A stretch of DNA of 64,000 nucleotides from positions 261,696-325,695 of the forward strand of contig MU001513.1 of assembly GCA_010093485.1 (NCBI GenBank), in the 5' to 3' direction. Positions 11,601 to 24,030 of this stretch are shown here, one piece after another. The stretch's first letter is position 1. Every line of letters starts with the position of its first letter. The notes under the pieces were generated by a model that worked only from the letters and a program-made list of their open reading frames with translations, had not been told where the DNA came from and searched no databases. Origin of the DNA: Karstenula rhodostoma CBS 690.94 (lineage: Eukaryota > Ascomycota > Dothideomycetes > Pleosporales > Didymosphaeriaceae). Made by a program: the position numbers and the translations under genes.

Positions 11601-12781
11601 TACTATTTTTTATTTATATTCTTTAGTAATTTATATATAGTAATATCTATTATATATATTAAATTTTATAAACTACTTAATCCCTTAAAATTAATTTATA
11701 TACTCTATAATTAAAGGTAATAAATATTAGTTCTTAATTATAGTATTATTTAATTATTTATAATTTATATAGAGTTATAGTTTACTATTCTTCTTAAATA
11801 TCTATAGAATTAAAAAGGCTATAAAACTATAATTTTTTTAAATATACTTCTATCCTAGATTCTTTTATAAGTACTTCTATACTTTTTTTTTTTAATTTAC
11901 TAATATTAGTTTTAGCTATTCTAGTTATAGTTTTATACCCTTTTTTAGAGGTATTTTATAATTTTATTTTTAGTAATCTAGTAGTTTTTCTCTTTTAATT
12001 TTTTTAAAGAGTTTTATATATTCTTTATATTCTAGTAGGATTATAAATAATTTCTTTATAATCTAGAAATTTAAGTATTATATCTAGATAATTTATACTT
12101 ATTCTAGATTTTTTTTTAAAATTCTAGTAATTTTAGTAGTTAAGATCTCTTTAGTCTATTATTATATAATTTATTTAATTAGAGTATTTAGGGCCTTTAG
12201 CTTTACTTTTTATAGGTACTTTATACTAATAATCTATAATATTAATTATTAGCTATATATTATTTAACCTTTTTAGTTAATATCTAAATTATTCTCTAAT
12301 AACTAATTATAATTTATAATAGCTTTTAGGCTTTCTATATCTATTATAGTAAAACTATATTAGTTTTTAAATCCTTTAATATTTACTAGTAATAGTAGTA
12401 TTTTAAAGTATAACTAGCTTTTACTATATTTTTAAAAAAATATCCTATTTATTATTTCTAATTAAACTAGCTCTATTTTATTCTAATATAGTAAATTATA
12501 TTTTTTTATTATTTAGGGTAAAATTAGATATTTAATTATACTAAAGTCTATTAGTACTTTTATTTAGAATTCTTTAATTATAATTTACTTTTTTATTTAA
12601 AGTTCTATAGCCCTATTATTTTTAAATATCTATTAAGTTTTTAAAATACTTTTACTAGCTTAGCTCTTTATTTAATAGTATTCTAGTTTTTTAATATTAT
12701 TTATATTTTAATCTAGAGTCCTTCTAGATACTTATAATTATTATAGAAAAGGTAATTAGTATAATATAATTCTATAGTATA

Positions 12782-13027
12782 TATAAGGCCAGGATATAGC
12801 TAAATAGGGTAAACACTCTTAGAATTAAATAGATAAAAGAAACTATATAAATTAAGACTAAACTTAAGATATTAAAATAGAGAGGGTTCTAGGGAGGAGC
12901 TCTCTATATATTAGGTATTTAAGATCTACTAACTAATCTATATATAGGCTACTAGATAAGGCCTAAGCTTAAAGGTAGGTAAATATCCTATAAGGGGATT
13001 TAACCTTAGGTTAAATTAACCCTTATA
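12782..13027 (-). repeat. Left (3') LTR of inner element
   Basis: This is 246 bp and is preceded by target copy GTATA. The polypurine tract follows on the inner side. Confidence 0.88.
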
Positions 13028-15849
13028 CTACCCCCCTCTAAGCGCGATTTAGAGTCTTAATAGTCCCTAAGGACTATAAAAATACCTATATCTATAAAAA
13101 AAAAGAAAAGAATAAATTAGTTTAGAGAGAAAAAAAAAAAAATTAAAAATAAAGAAAAATATTCTCTATACCCTTAAAAAATTTCCTATTAAACTTATAT
13201 AGTTATAGACTAGATTAGAGTATTTTACTCTAGTATAATTATATAGGGCTTTATAATTTTCTATATAAAAATACCTTTATTTAGAATTTTTCTAAGTAGT
13301 TAGCTATACGCTATTATATATATATTATATAGGGTTCCCTAATCCTATAAGAAAAGGTTAAAATCTAGTTTAAAACCTTATATTCCTTACTTATAGTTAA
13401 AGACTTAAAGTACTTAATATATAAAACTTAATCCTTTATAGTATTAAGAAATATAAGGTAAGTATACCTTATAAATACTAAGTAGGCTATCTAGATTAAA
13501 TTACTATACTAACTAGCCTATTTTTAGGTAACTCTTTATTAACTACCTACTTTAATAGGTATATTATCTTTAGGATTACTATCTAAGAATACTTTATTAA
13601 GGGTAGCTTTCTTCTAAGTATCTAGATACTTAGGGGGCCTAGCTACCTAAGGATTAATATTATAAAAGTTACCTACTAGTTTTAGGATATTCCTAAAATT
13701 AGATATTAAATATTATATATTATCTAGGTTATAGCCTTACTATACTACTTAGTACTAGAGTTTTCCCTAGCTTAATTAGCTATTATAAATAAGTAATACC
13801 TCCTACTTAAGGGTACTATTAACTTTAGTTAGCAGTTTCTATAGTTAGTATTATCTAGAAAGTAGGTTATTAGGCACTTTCTAAAAATAGTTTATATAAA
13901 ATACTAGGTAAACTTTTATATATAATAATAATTTAAGCTTATAGGATAACCCTTTTATCTCTATAATATAGTATAAACTATATATTTACTTATTAAGTTT
14001 AATAGAGGGATATAATATTAAAAAGCCTTTTAGGGTAATATAAATAAAGTTATTAATAATAAAATTAGATAGTTAATAGTATTTATTAGCTTATTTTACT
14101 ATTAAGTCTTATACTATAATAAGGTTCTAATAGGTCTAGTTATAGATCTAAGTAATAGCTTTAAAGTAAGTAGTAATAAACTTATAGGCTTACTTAGAGC
14201 TAATATTATTAGGGAAGTCCTTAGGTAATCTAATTTTATCCCTTTAGTTCTAAAAGACTTTAGCTTTATAGCTAAACTTAATTTTATATAGAGAGAAATT
14301 AGTAGATTTATTAAGTAAAAAGGCTTATACCTAGTCTATTAAAGGGAGTAGATTTAACTAGTTATTCTAAAATTTATTAATAAATAGGTAAAGATACTAG
14401 TTAATATACTTATTATATATCTTAGTTTAACTATCTATTTAGGTATAACCTATAGATATAAGTTTCTACTATATACCTATAAAGTAATATAATTTACTAG
14501 TAAAATTAAAAGTAAACTATAGCCCTTAATCTAATATAATAGATTTAGAGATACTAAAGATCCTCTAGATATACTAGTAGTAAAGGGAGGTAGCCTATTT
14601 TATAGTAATTATCTTATAGTATAGTAATAAAAAGGTATATTTACTTAAGTAATATATATAAATTATAATATTATTAAAGCCCTTTTAGTCTAGTAGAAAG
14701 CTTTTAAAGTCTATAAAGATATCTTATTATATAGCCTCTAAGATAGGTAGTAGCTAAAGCAGGTCTAGCTTTTTATTATAAGGGGGTTTAGTCTAGTAGT
14801 AGATCTTATAATTTTATATAAACTATTTAATATCTATATATATATAGCTCTAATAGTATAATTTCTAAATAAATTTATAGGTCTTTTTAGTACTAGGGTA
14901 TATAGTTATCTAGTAGGAATAAACTATATTAATAAGAATTATTTAAAACTAACTAATTTTAGAGATAACTAGATAATCTTAGTATAAAAGAAGTTTAGAA
15001 AGTATTTTATTATATTTACTATTTAGTTTAGAGATAGCCTCTTAAAGTAATTCTAAGGTTAGATTAGTATAATTTACTTTAAGTAGGTAGTCTACTAGTA
15101 TAATAGGAAAGTCTTATAATTTAGCCTCTCTACTCTACTAGTTTAGCTTAGTAGTAGTAACTAATACTACTACTTTATAGTCCTTATTATTAGTATTATT
15201 ATTAGTAATATTCTATTATTAAGGGAAGAAGTATATTATATAGGCTAACTTAGCTTTTACCTTTTATATAACTAGTTCTTTCTATTTCTATAATAGTATA
15301 TTAGCTATAATATTTATAAATCTAAGGTAAAATATAATTATATAATTATACTAAGATAATACTTCTAACTACTAAGTCTAGTAGGGTATAAATTCTCGCT
15401 TTATAGAAAAGTATTTAAGTATATAATAGTCTATAATAATAGTAAATAGCTCTTCTAACTATAGACTAATAAGCTAGATATACTATATATATAACCTACC
15501 TATAATAGTAAATATTTCCTTATTATAAATATTATAATTTATCTCTACTAGTTTTATTTTATATAAGTAGAAACTAAAAGATTTCTAGATTCTATTATTT
15601 TATATCTATAAGATAGCTCCTATAATAATACTATTACTAGTATTAGTCTCTATTTATATCTTATAATAGGGGGAGTACTATATAATAAAATTATCTAAGT
15701 AAAGAAGGTTCTTTATAGCTTAAAAAGTAGTATATTCCTTATTTTTAAACTTATACTAGGTACCTTTTTTAGTTAGCTTAGTAAGGGGTTAAATAATATA
15801 TCTATAGTTTTTAAGGTAGACCTAATAGTAGTTATAGAATTCTAAAAAG

Positions 15850-16430
15850 AATTAGAGGGTATAGAGGCTAGTAGGCTCTTTCTAGTTTTATACTATAGTT
15901 TCCTTCTTAAAATCCTTATAAATCCTGTTAGTAGTAATAATAAAGCCTAGGAATTTAACTTTTTAAATAGTAAATTTACTTTTCTTAATATTATAATAGA
16001 GGTAGTACTCTTTTAGCTATTTAATAACTTTAGATATATAAGTCTTATACTCTAGGGGGTCCTTAGAGTAGATAAGGATATTATTAATATAAACTATATA
16101 AATTAAGTTAATTATATTAGCTAGAATTATATTAATAAAGTACTAGAATAATACTAGTCTATTAGTTATACTAAAAGAAAGAATATTATACTTAAAATTA
16201 CTATATTAAATTTAAAATATAAAGAGGTTAGAGATATATTTAGTAAATTATATATAGTAAAAGACTTATTATAGGTCTAGTTTAGTAAATATATATACCC
16301 TAGATAGGTATATAAGAGTTTTCTTTAATAGTAGTATAGAAATAATATCCTTTTTAGTAATACTATTAAGCCTTCTATAATTAATATAAAAATACTACCC
16401 CTCTCTAGACTTCTTTATATATAAGATAGG
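15850..16430 (-). pseudogene. Reverse transcriptase relic of inner gypsy element
   Basis: From 16109 downwards the minus strand reads IYIVYINNILIYSKDPLE, then YKTYISKVI, and further on KKSKFTI, VKFLGFIITTNRI. This is the expected order of gypsy reverse transcriptase (catalytic DDIL, KxLxxLxxxxL, then FLGFIIS). Frames remain readable for longer than in the outer element, but both catalytic Asp read as Asn and stops are present. The limits are approximate. Confidence 0.75.
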
Positions 16431-19400
16431 GGAGGTGAAGCTAGTATTATTAGAGGAAATAAACCCTTTCTTTACTATATTCTAAATATATAGGTATAGT
16501 AATTCTAGCTTATTAAGGGATATAGGATATAATAGGGAAGTCTTTAAAATACTAATATTTTTAATAAAGATAATATTATAGTTAATACCTTTCTATTATA
16601 GGGGTAAGGTATTTATCTTTTATTTACTAAAGTAAGAAATATTTATCCCTACCTATCTATAGTAGGGAAGCTTAGCTTTAAGTTCTACTAGTAGCTATTT
16701 TTAAGACTTTTCTAGAGAGTTAGCTATAGCTTCCTTCTTATAATACTTAGCTTCTATAAGTTTAAATAACTTATATTAACTAATAGAGTTAATTTCTATA
16801 TCTTATATACTAACTATAAATACTATAGTAGAGATAGTTAAAATATTAATATTAGCCTTAAAGAGTTATTCCCTTATTAGTATTTAATACTTAGGGGGTT
16901 CCTCTAGAGGTAGTAGCTCTAAATTAAATAGTACTTTATTTATTTTATATAAATCTTCTTTATATTAAAGCTACTCTATAGGGTAGAAGGTAGTAATAAT
17001 TTAGTCTTTTAGATAGTTTTTTAGTTTAATTCTTAGCTCTTATAAGAGTTTCTTAGTGGCTTATTTACTAGAGTCTCTAGTAGGATTAGGCTTAGTAGAG
17101 GTAATTAATTCCCTTAGTAATAATTTATTATTATATAGTAACTTATTACTATATCTATATACTAGGGTATTATTCTTAATATTAGACTTAGCTAATTATT
17201 AACTCTTATTTCTAGACTCTAATAGTTTAGTTTTATTATTATTCTTATCTAAAGATATATAATATATTATAATAAAGTCCTTATCTAGAATAGACTCTAT
17301 TAAAGGTAGTTAATAATTACTATAGTTCTAGGGAGTAGCCTATACTAGAGAGATAGATAATATTATAGGCTCTATAGAGATCTTAAACTCCTTTATAGGG
17401 GAGTATTCCCTATAAAGTAATTATACTTATTAAAGTTAAATATCCTTTTTCTTAAAGTTAGTATTCTATTAGTTAGTATTAAACTAGTATTCTTTATTAA
17501 CTAGTAGGAGTAGATAGTATAGTACTATAAGTAGAGTAATAATCTATAATAGTATATTATCTAACTATAATAAGTACTAGTTATAATAATTAATTAGTAA
17601 CTTAGTATCCTTAAAGAATTTTTATCCTATAATAAGATTATAGTCTCCTATTTTATATAGGATAAACTATATAGTTATAGGGTATCTATTAATATTAAGT
17701 ACTACTTAAAAGTAGTAATTAACTAAGGCGGCCTTCTTACTAGTAAAACTCTTAAAAGGGATTAGGTATTTAAGCTATATTAACTTAATACTAAGTTAGT
17801 ACCTTAGTACTTTCTCTAGTTATAAGGCGATAAAATTATATATAGATATACTAGAATTAATAAAACTATATATATAAATCTTATATTTATTATTTTAGAA
17901 TATTATAGGAAGTATAAAAGGTATTTCCCTAAATAAATTAGAAATTTAAATACCTTTAAGGTTAGTATAATACTTTTTAGGGTAGAACACTAGCTTCTAT
18001 AGGTTAATTAGTTCTATACCTACTACTCCTATTAGGGGTACTAGCCTAGAGTTAACTAATACCTCTAGTTTTCTAATTTAAAGTCTAACTTAGAGTTTTT
18101 ATTAGAGGTATATTTATTACTAGATTCTAAGAAGAAGTAAGTCTTATTCTCTTTTTAAATCTTTATAATAGCGGTAATAGTATACCTATTATAGGGTTTA
18201 ATAGGGTAATTATAGTAGATATAGTCTTTAGAGAGGTAGTTATAATATACCTAATTCTTATAATATTACTTCTTAGAGTACTTATATTTAGGGTTAATAG
18301 ATTAATACTTTAGAGCTAATTCTATTACTATATTTTTAGGTAGTCCTATAGTATAATAAGGGGCTAAAGTAATTATTTATAATAAAAACTCCTTATAATA
18401 GTATAGGGTAAAGGGAGTAAATTAATTATAGTTAGCTTAATAGTTACGCTTATAGGCTTTATATAGCTTATAGATAATAGTATAAAATTTATTATAGTCT
18501 ATAGTAGGGTTAATAGTATTTTAAGTAAGCTAGTTAGTAAGCTTTATATAGAGTTTCTTATAGAGTGTCTCTTTAGAATTATTAGAATAAAACCTAGTCT
18601 AGTTTATAAATATATTATATTATATAATAAATAAGTTTATATCTCCTTTAGATAGAAGTATTATCTTTTAGAGGTTAGTATAAGTATTAATATTCTAGTT
18701 TAATAATATAAATATAACTTAGAGGTAGTTATATAGACCTATAAGAGATATAGTTAATTACTACTATTTCTAGATATTAAAAATTTTAAAGATATAGCCT
18801 TCTAGCTATATATTAATATAATTAGTAATAGCTATAGTATATTTTTTAGGAGTATCTTACTAAAAGTAGTCTATATTAAACTTAATCTTAACCTCTAGTA
18901 AATAGAATTATAGCTTAAACTAAGCCTTATTACTATTAAACTTATTAGGGTTTAGAACTTTAGGGGATAGGTATTTACTCTAGTAAGCTTAGTACTTTAT
19001 ATAATAAAGGTTTAGTACTTTATAAGAAAGTTTATTAGGGGTATTTACTTTTAGAATATATTAATCTATAGTAGAATAGTCTATACCTTACTAACTATCT
19101 ATTTTTAAAATAACTAGTTTAGTATTATATTTAATAGTAAGTACTAGCTTAATAGGGAAAGTACTAAACTAGTAAAGTAACTTAAAATTATTATTACTAT
19201 TTAAATTACTAATTATTACCTATATTAGTTAATTCTTAGCCTTAGTAGTCTTTTTTAGTTCTATAATCTTAGTTTATAGATAACTATTTTTTTTTTAAGT
19301 CTATATCTAGGAGTTTATTATAATATTAATTTTATTATTTAGATTAGTATTTTACTAGACTAGCTTTTATCGCTAGTCCTATACTTTATATATATAATAG

Positions 19401-20405
19401 GATAAGACTATAAGCTATAGCTTTATAATAAATAGGGCTATATTAGCCTTAATATAGCCTATATATATATTAGAAGTAATAGTAAACTCTAGGCCTTAGT
19501 AATTTAAGGTCTCTAGATACTTTTTATCTAAAGTAATTAGGTCTAGAATAATTATATTAATATTAGTAAAGGCTATATATAGTTTAAATACTTTCTTTAG
19601 CTTTTATAACCTAACTACTTATAGACTAGCTTTAAAGTTATCTTCTTCCTTTTTATAGTTTCTAGTTCTAAGATTCTAATAAAAGTCTAATTCCTTCTTA
19701 ACCTTACTAATATTAGCTAAATATTCTTTAGTACTTTTAGATAGCTAGATATCTAGTTCTAATAGGAAAAGTTTAATTTAAAAGAATAGATCTTTTAGCT
19801 TATAGGGAGGTTATATACTAGAGGTTTTAACTACTAGTACCTATTCTTATATTAGAATAAGTAAATAACCTTAGGGTAATATATATAGTATCTTACCTAT
19901 AATTATACTATAATAGAGGTTATTTACCTTTAAAATATTATTAAAGTTTTTTTTATTAAAATTAAAAGCTACTATTATTTTAGTAGTATAGTTTATAGAA
20001 TAAGTTCTAGTATAGCTCTAAGGGAAAAGTATTAGATCCCTATTAATAGACTATTTAAGTACTAAAGGTTTTATCTTTATATACTTAGTTATAAGTAGTA
20101 GTATAGTAAGTATAGAGCTATTTAGAGGTAAAATAGATAGAGAAAAAGGACTATCTAAAATAGAGATATTATATAAATTAATATTTACTATAAAGGTAAA
20201 AGGTAGGTTTAAATAGGTAAGATATAAGTAATAAGTAGATAGTTAGTTCTATTTTAAGCCTATTTACTAAGGGTATATATATTATTTTTAATATACCTAT
20301 AATAAGTATATACTCCTATCTAAGAGGGATTTAACCTTTATAATAATTAATTCTACTAAAGATACCTAATATTAGTAGGTTTTTAAAGGAGTTTAAAAAA
20401 TCTAA

Positions 20406-20574
20406 GAGAATATTCTAGCGCCTTAATAGCTAGTCTTTAATAAGGATTTTAGAGGATATTCTAATACCTTAATAGCTAGCCTTTAATAAGAACTTTAGAG
20501 GATATTCTAGTACTTTAATAGTTAGTCTTTAATAAGGACTTTAGAGAATATTCTAGCGCCTTAATAGCTAATTT
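20406..20574. repeat. 46-bp tandem repeat, about 3.7 copies, in inner element
   Basis: Units start at 20406, 20452, 20498 and 20544, spaced exactly 46 bp apart (GAGGATATTCTAGTACTTTA...). The last copy breaks off near 20574. The array lies just inside the element's 5' LTR. A unit not divisible by three suggests an untranslated leader rather than gag. The differences between units are transitions. Confidence 0.85.
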
Positions 20575-20678
20575 AAAGAAAAATTTTAGGATTTTAGTAG
20601 ACCTTTCTATACCTAAAGAGCTAAAGGTAGATATTATAGTTACTAATCTCTAGTTAAAAGAAAGGGTCTTAAGTTTAA

Positions 20679-20924
20679 TATAAGGCTAGGATATAGCTAA
20701 ATAGAGTAAATACTCTTAAAATTAAATAAATAGAAAAAACTATATAAATTAAAACTAAACTTAAGATACTAAGATAAAAAGAGTTCTAGGGAGAAGCTCT
20801 CTATATACTAGATATTTAAGATCTACTAACTAATCTATATATAGGCTACTAGATAAGGCCTAAACTTAAAGATAGATAAATATTCTATAAGGGGATTTAA
20901 CCTTAGGTTAAATTAACCCTTATA
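20679..20924 (-). repeat. Right (5') LTR of inner element
   Basis: This is 246 bp and is followed by target copy GTATA. It aligns gap-free to the left LTR, with transitions only. Confidence 0.88.
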
Positions 20925-22859
20925 GTATATCTTTTTATTAGTTTTAAGTAAGTTTAAAAATTCTTAGAATAATTTTAAATTATATACTTTTAATATTTTT
21001 TTATTTTTATTACTTTTATAATTTCCCTTTTATTAATTTTATTTTAGTACTTTAAATATCTAGTAATTATATATTTAAAAAAATATATTTTTTTATAATT
21101 TTTATTATTTTAGTTATATATAACTATTTTCTTTTTACTTAGATACTCTAAGTACTATTCTAGATAGTTATAGTAGTACTATTTAATTTTATATATATAT
21201 TATATTTTATTTCTAGTTAGATAAATAGTTTTTTTATACTTATAAAATACTTCTATATTTTTTAAGTTTTTTTTAATTAGCTAGTAATATATAGTATACT
21301 TCTATCTCTAATATTTAGAATAGCTTTCTATATAGTATTATTACTATTTTAGTATATTATAGTTATATAACTATTACTTTAATTAATAAATATAATATTA
21401 TATTTCTAAATAGTCTTTTTTTAAAAACTTTTTATAGTCTAGTTATTTAGAAGTCTTAGCTATATTAGTTTTCTTTTTTTTATAGTATCTATAGCTATTA
21501 TAATTATAGTACTATTATTTAACCTTTAAATAATTATTATTAATTTAAATTTACTATATAGATACTAGAATACTTTTTTATTATCCTTTTATTTAATAGT
21601 ATATTCTATTAATATCTATATCTATAATTCTAATTTTATAATTATAAACTAGTATAAAGTATTTATTACTTTTATATATTTAATATAAATCTTATAAAAT
21701 TTAGTTTATAATATTTTTTTTTTTAATTATTTCCTAGACTTTTTTTAGTAACTTAGAGAAATTAAAGTTATTTTCTATATTATCCTTTTATAATAGTATA
21801 GGGGTTCTAGACCTTAGTATTACTATAACTATTTATATTATCTAAATTTACTTACTTTAAAATTTTTTAAAAAAGTATTTAGTTTTAAAGTATTCTTTCT
21901 TTCTATAGTTTAGATAAACTTTATTTTTAAAATATTATTATTAAATATTATTTTATTTTTTTTATTATAGGATTTATTTCTTTCTTTTATAGGCCTTATT
22001 TTCTATAATTATATCTCTATTATAATTTCTTTATTTATAATATATTTTCTATATATTAGTCTTTAGACTAAATACTAGTTTAGTAGATTTTTTCTTTTTT
22101 AGCTATTATTTATATAATTAGTAGTTAATTTATACTATTAGTTTAATTAGTATTTCTAAATTATTAGACTTTTTATAATAAAGTAGTTTATCCTTAACTA
22201 ATTCTTTTAGACTATTATAGTATACTATTTATAGTAGAGTATTATTCTAATTAATTTTAGTCTAGAGCTATTAAAATATAGTAGAGTATTTACTAGTTAA
22301 TTTTATTTATTTAATATATTAGATAAATTATTTAGCTTATTATTCTTTATTTATTTTACTAAATATAATTTTAATTTATTTCTTAAATTCTTTCTAGAAT
22401 TTAAATATCTTTATAGTTTTATTATTTTATCTATCTAGCTCTATTTTATATACTAGAAAGTTTTTAATAATAAAATATATCTATTCTACTATTCTTTCTA
22501 TTATATATATTATAATTACTAAGATTTTAGTCTAGTTATTTCTAAATATATTATTATTATATCTATAATATAATTCTATATTTATAAAAAAAGTTTTAAA
22601 ATTACTCTTAATTTTTTTATTATAATTTTTTAAAATTTTAAAATTAACTTATATTAGATTAACTATTACTACTAAAATCTATACCTACTTTAAAATAATA
22701 ACTAGTTAGATTTTAAACTATTTTACCTTCTTAGTTTATATAGCTAAAAAAGTAGCTAAACTATTAGCTAAGTCTAAAACTAAGCTTTTATTTAAGTCTT
22801 TTATACTAGTAGATATATTTAGTAATACTATATTAATTTAAATTTTTAAATAATTAAAG

Positions 22860-23358
22860 TATTATAAGGAGTCTCTTATATATCTAATCTAAGTCTATAT
22901 TTTAAAAATTATTTAAGAAATAAAATATAATAGAGGTAAATACTAAATAGGTTAATAATTTTATATTATAATAGAATATAATATAATAATACTAAAAGAA
23001 GACTAAGTATTTATATATAGATAAAGTACTTTAATTTAAATATAAAAGTTAATTATAAAAAATAAAAATTATATAAAATTTTTTTTAAATTATATACTAG
23101 TTATTTTATTTTTTTAATATTCTATTATTCTATATAAAGGGGATTATTTTTAAAATATTTATTATTTCTAGAATATTTATTTTATATAGAATAATATTAT
23201 ATAATTTTATTATTTTACTAGCTTTATACTTTTATAAGATATTATTATATAATATTAGTAACTAGTTCTTTTAAATCTTATTACTAGCCTTTTATTTCTT
23301 ATAGTTAGTATTATCCTTTATTATATCCCTTCCTAGTGTACCTCCTATAATTATAATA
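22860..23358 (-). repeat. Right (5') LTR of outer element
   Basis: This is 499 bp and starts TATTATAAGGAGTCTC, the RIPped form of the left copy's TGTTACAAGGGGTCTC. Its last 30 bases are less mutated than those of the left LTR. Confidence 0.85.
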
Positions 23359-23533
23359 CCCTCTAGAACTATATAAATAATACTAATTTCTCTAATAGAT
23401 ATATTTTATATATAAATAAGAAATCCTAGCTATATCTCGCTATTAAAAGAAGTATCCCTATATTTTATATATTTTATAGATAATAAATTAATATATCTAT
23501 TACTAAGAAATCACTAAAAATATCCTATCTAGC

Positions 23534-23570
23534 GGACCCACTGGGAAAACTTATAGCCGCAACTACAGTA
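23534..23570 (-). repeat. Right terminal inverted repeat of MITE
   Basis: This is the 37-bp partner of 7704-7740, with 34 of 37 bases identical when reverse-complemented. It starts GGACCCACTGGG and ends CAACTACAGTA. Confidence 0.8.
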
Positions 23571-23581
23571 TACAAGTTTAA

Positions 23582-23722
23582 GCTACGCCCTTTTTGGTTA
23601 GCCTGCGCACAGACGCTGGGCAAGCCTTAGCCACTTTTTTGGTCCCCCTTTGCTCGTGTATTAGCAAAGCACAACGCGCCTTTTTATCCCCCTAGCTTTA
23701 TTAATTTACCCGCCCTTATAGT
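23582..23722 (+). repeat. 141-bp dispersed repeat, GC-retaining copy
   Basis: This is the inverted partner of 9544-9684, directly outside the MITE, with normal base composition (CCACTTTTTTGGTCCCCC, ACAACGCGCC). It is flanked by a 12-bp direct repeat TATACAAGTTTA at 23569-23580 and 23735-23746. It resembles a solo end of a Tc1/mariner or Fot-type element, which is inference. Confidence 0.65.
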
Positions 23723-24030
23723 GATCGTATACAATATACAAGTTTAAAATCTTAGCCTAATACTGTATCGCCGGTGTTCACCTTCCCGTGAGCCTGCGCC
23801 TGCTCGCTCCTCCTCCCCCACAAGAGAAACTAGCGAGTGCGCTAGGTTCCAGCAGGTGAATGGTAAACGCCGGCCTCTCCTGAAATAAAAGTGTCGTCGC
23901 AATTGTGAAGCGGCTCAACGTCTTTCCTTTCCTTGCATTTTCGGCAGCTGATGGTGTAACCGCATGAGGGACCCTGCGCGAGACGAATTTGGATAACAAC
24001 AAGAGAAGGATTTGCAACAAATCGAGCGCC

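Larger units (their letters stand above)
12782..20924 (-). mobile_element. Inner Ty3/gypsy LTR retrotransposon, RIP-degraded
   Basis: Direct repeats of exactly 246 bp lie at 12782-13027 and 20679-20924. They begin TATAAGG and end CCTTATA (ancestrally TGTAAGG/CCTTACA, a perfect 7-bp inverted end). The flanks carry a perfect 5-bp target duplication GTATA (12777-12781 and 20925-20929). I count about 20 differences between the LTRs, all transitions. A C-run at 13031-13037 is the polypurine tract on the minus strand, so the element runs right to left. The minus-strand frame near 16109-16020 reads IYIVYINNILIYSKDPLE, a gypsy reverse transcriptase core with YIDDIL changed to YINNIL. The element is 8,143 bp long and lies inside the outer element. 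Confidence 0.88.
7779..23358 (-). mobile_element. Outer Ty3/gypsy LTR retrotransposon, RIP-degraded
   Basis: Two direct repeats of exactly 499 bp (7779-8277 and 22860-23358) align without gaps in the parts compared, mainly by C/T and G/A differences. They begin TGTTA and end TAATA (ancestrally TAACA). The flanking 5 bp are CCCCC on the left and CCCTC on the right, a target duplication with one C-to-T change. A C-run just inside the left LTR (ACCCCCCT, 8280-8287) reads as a polypurine tract on the minus strand, so the element runs right to left. Minus-strand translation near 11490-11440 still shows a gypsy reverse-transcriptase core (YFNNILIY, from the YxDDIL motif with RIP-type Asp-to-Asn changes). 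Without the inner element it is about 7.4 kb. No ORF survives. Confidence 0.85.
7704..23570. mobile_element. MITE-like DNA element (282 bp), split by retroelements
   Basis: Terminal inverted repeats of 37 bp lie at 7704-7740 and 23534-23570 and match at 34 positions; the three mismatches are transitions. The outermost bases are TA on both sides (TACTGT...ACAGTA), as expected for a Tc1/mariner-type TA target duplication. Removing the LTR element 7779-23358 and one target-site copy leaves about 282 bp with no coding capacity, i.e. a MITE. The left arm is 7704-7778 and the right arm 23359-23570. The right arm is more AT-rich than the left, suggesting partial RIP. Confidence 0.75.

Noticed and set aside
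7680..23780. AT-rich island considered as mitochondrial insertion or centromere
   Set aside because: The paired LTRs, target duplications, reverse transcriptase relics and transition-only LTR differences explain it as RIPped retrotransposons.
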